Source: Candidatus Caldatribacterium sp.
GTDB taxonomy: Bacteria > Atribacterota > Atribacteria > Atribacterales > Caldatribacteriaceae
DNA: 41,950 nucleotides
Direction of reading: 5' to 3'
Assembly: GCA_028275365.1 (NCBI GenBank)
Contig: JAPWUU010000008.1
Location: 1 to 41,950 of the forward strand
Each line of letters opens with the position of its first letter. Position 1 is the first letter of the stretch. The translations under genes and the position numbers were made by a program. Shown piece by piece: positions 41,379 through 41,950 of the stretch. The notes below the pieces were generated by a model, which was not told where the DNA came from, did no database searches, and worked only from the letters and a program-made list of their open reading frames with translations.

Positions 41379-41428
41379 GAGGGCCAGGGAATCACCCCTT
41401 GACGTTTTGCCAGGGCAGTGGAGGGACA

Positions 41429-41536
41429 AATGCTCAGCTTTTTCGCATCACCATGGGCACCCAGAGCAAGCTCATCGCCGGGCTCAAAGAGATGAGCACG
41501 GAGAAGCTTCGGGACCTCTTCAAGGGGGTCTTCTGA
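41429..41536 (+). pseudogene. short C-terminal gene remnant of unknown identity
   Basis: An open frame of ~35 residues ends at TGA 41534-41536; it reads NAQLFRITMGTQSKLIAGLK, then EMSTEKLRDLFKGVF. Its last ~25 residues look like the tail of a real protein, but no start with a ribosome site and no upstream coding signal are seen; earlier frames are closed. It lies between uxaC and tRNA-Lys. It may be left over from a deleted gene; I do not recognise the family. Confidence 0.25.
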
Positions 41537-41617
41537 TGGCGTTGTTGTCAAATTGTTGTCAAAAGGATGTTTCCCTCGAGGTAGCGGTTGCCAGAAGGCC
41601 TGATTTCAGAGAGTTTC

Positions 41618-41694
41618 TGGTAGGCCGTGCAGGACTTGAACCTGCAACCCACTGATTAAGAGTCAGTTGCTCTGCCAAATTGAGCTAACGGCCC
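41618..41694 (-). tRNA. tRNA-Lys (anticodon CTT)
   Basis: 77 nt with an encoded CCA. Acceptor GGGCCGT/ACGGCCT (G1-U72 wobble), D arm GCTC/GAGC, anticodon stem ACTGA/TCAGT with loop CTCTTAA, giving CTT (reads AAG), and T arm GCAGG/CCTGC with loop TTCAAGT. All arms pair. Confidence 0.95.
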
Positions 41695-41708
41695 ACCAGG
41701 CAAGGTAG

Positions 41709-41737
41709 AATATACTATGAGGAATACGAAGTGTCAA
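41709..41737 (-). promoter_or_regulatory. promoter of tRNA-Lys
   Basis: On the minus strand TTGACA (41737-41732), exactly 17 nt, then TATATT (41714-41709). It points at the tRNA 5' end, 15 nt away. Confidence 0.8.
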
Positions 41738-41778
41738 GGGGTTTTCGAAAAGCCCGGTGGAAATCCCCAGCTCTTTTC

Positions 41779-41787
41779 TGGTATAAT
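41779..41787 (+). promoter_or_regulatory. promoter of the TPP riboswitch leader (extended -10)
   Basis: TGG followed by a perfect TATAAT; no good -35. The transcript would begin near 41794, about 13 nt before the riboswitch. Confidence 0.6.
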
Positions 41788-41806
41788 GCTCTCAAAGTGC
41801 ATACGG

Positions 41807-41900
41807 AACCGGGGGAGCTCCAGAACGCGGGGCTGAGAGGAGAGCGCAAGCTCTCGACCCTTTGAACCTGATCTGGGTAATGCCAGCGGAGGGAGTTGGT
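41807..41900 (+). promoter_or_regulatory. TPP riboswitch (THI element)
   Basis: The conserved thi-box core is complete: GGGGCTGAGAGG, a P3 stem-loop GAGAGCGCAAGCTCTC, then ACCCTTTGAACCTGATCTGG, GTAATGCCAGCG and GGAGGGA. It senses thiamine pyrophosphate. A terminator follows directly, so TPP binding is predicted to stop transcription of a thiamine synthesis or transport gene to the right of the window. Confidence 0.95.
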
Positions 41901-41909
41901 GAGTTTTGG

Positions 41910-41941
41910 GCCACTTGCCGACCTGGCAAGTGGCTTTTTTT
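41910..41941 (+). terminator. rho-independent terminator of the TPP riboswitch
   Basis: Perfect 10 bp stem GCCACTTGCC/GGCAAGTGGC with a 5 nt loop, followed by seven Ts. It lies 9 nt after the riboswitch core and is the expected off-switch. Confidence 0.92.
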
Positions 41942-41950
41942 ATCCCAGGC

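Overview
The window reads as a contiguous piece of a GC-rich bacterial chromosome from a strict anaerobe that carries folate-based one-carbon (Wood-Ljungdahl type) chemistry. Support comes from a MetF-Hdr-Flx-like redox cluster followed by a methyl-THF:corrinoid methyltransferase, from the [FeFe]-hydrogenase maturase HydF, and from an aspartyl-tRNA synthetase with the residues of the non-discriminating type. Genes are tightly packed with 1-20 nt overlaps, and GTG or TTG starts are frequent. I cannot fix the taxon from sequence alone; a deep anaerobic, possibly thermophilic lineage (Atribacterota-like or clostridial) is an inference.

Layout. 1-10472 (+): 3' end of metF, then hdrC, a 1485-residue HdrA fusion with a GltD-like domain nested inside it, mvhD/flxD, two 4Fe-4S electron-transfer subunits, an FAD/NAD(P)/[2Fe-2S] subunit, folC and a pterin-dependent methyltransferase. 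This looks like an NAD(P)H-linked, probably flavin-bifurcating, methylene-THF reductase complex with its cofactor and methyl-transfer genes. 10485-12171 (+): a secreted protein and a cytosolic protein, both unrecognised. 12174-16406 (-): purH-aspA-hydF. 16504-21174 (+): carbohydrate kinase, MgtC-ACT protein, hisS, aspS. 21219-21441: a promoter and a long rod-folding RNA between aspS and the S1 gene, either a 6S-like RNA or an S1 leader. 21448-29704 (+): seven-repeat S1 protein, PP-loop ATPase, alaS, ruvX, mltG, yqeG, aroE. 29707-35254 (+): type IV pilus genes pilB, pilT, pilC, a pilin and a short prepilin peptidase, with a terminator after the pilin.

35255-38180 is mostly non-coding. It holds two clusters of REP-like palindromes and degenerate short repeats on either side of a hicBA toxin-antitoxin pair. 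Then follow a secreted WD40 protein (38184-39140), a frameshifted flavodoxin-family remnant on the other strand, glucuronate isomerase (39927-41378), tRNA-Lys(CTT) on the minus strand, and a TPP riboswitch with its terminator at the right edge; the thiamine gene it controls lies outside the window.

Several intergenic promoter candidates share an extended -10 of the form TGG-TAnAAT (before rbsK, hicB, the WD40 gene, uxaC and the thi leader). The tRNA promoter instead has a full TTGACA -35 box. Positions, motifs and base pairings were read by eye; no database search or folding program was used.
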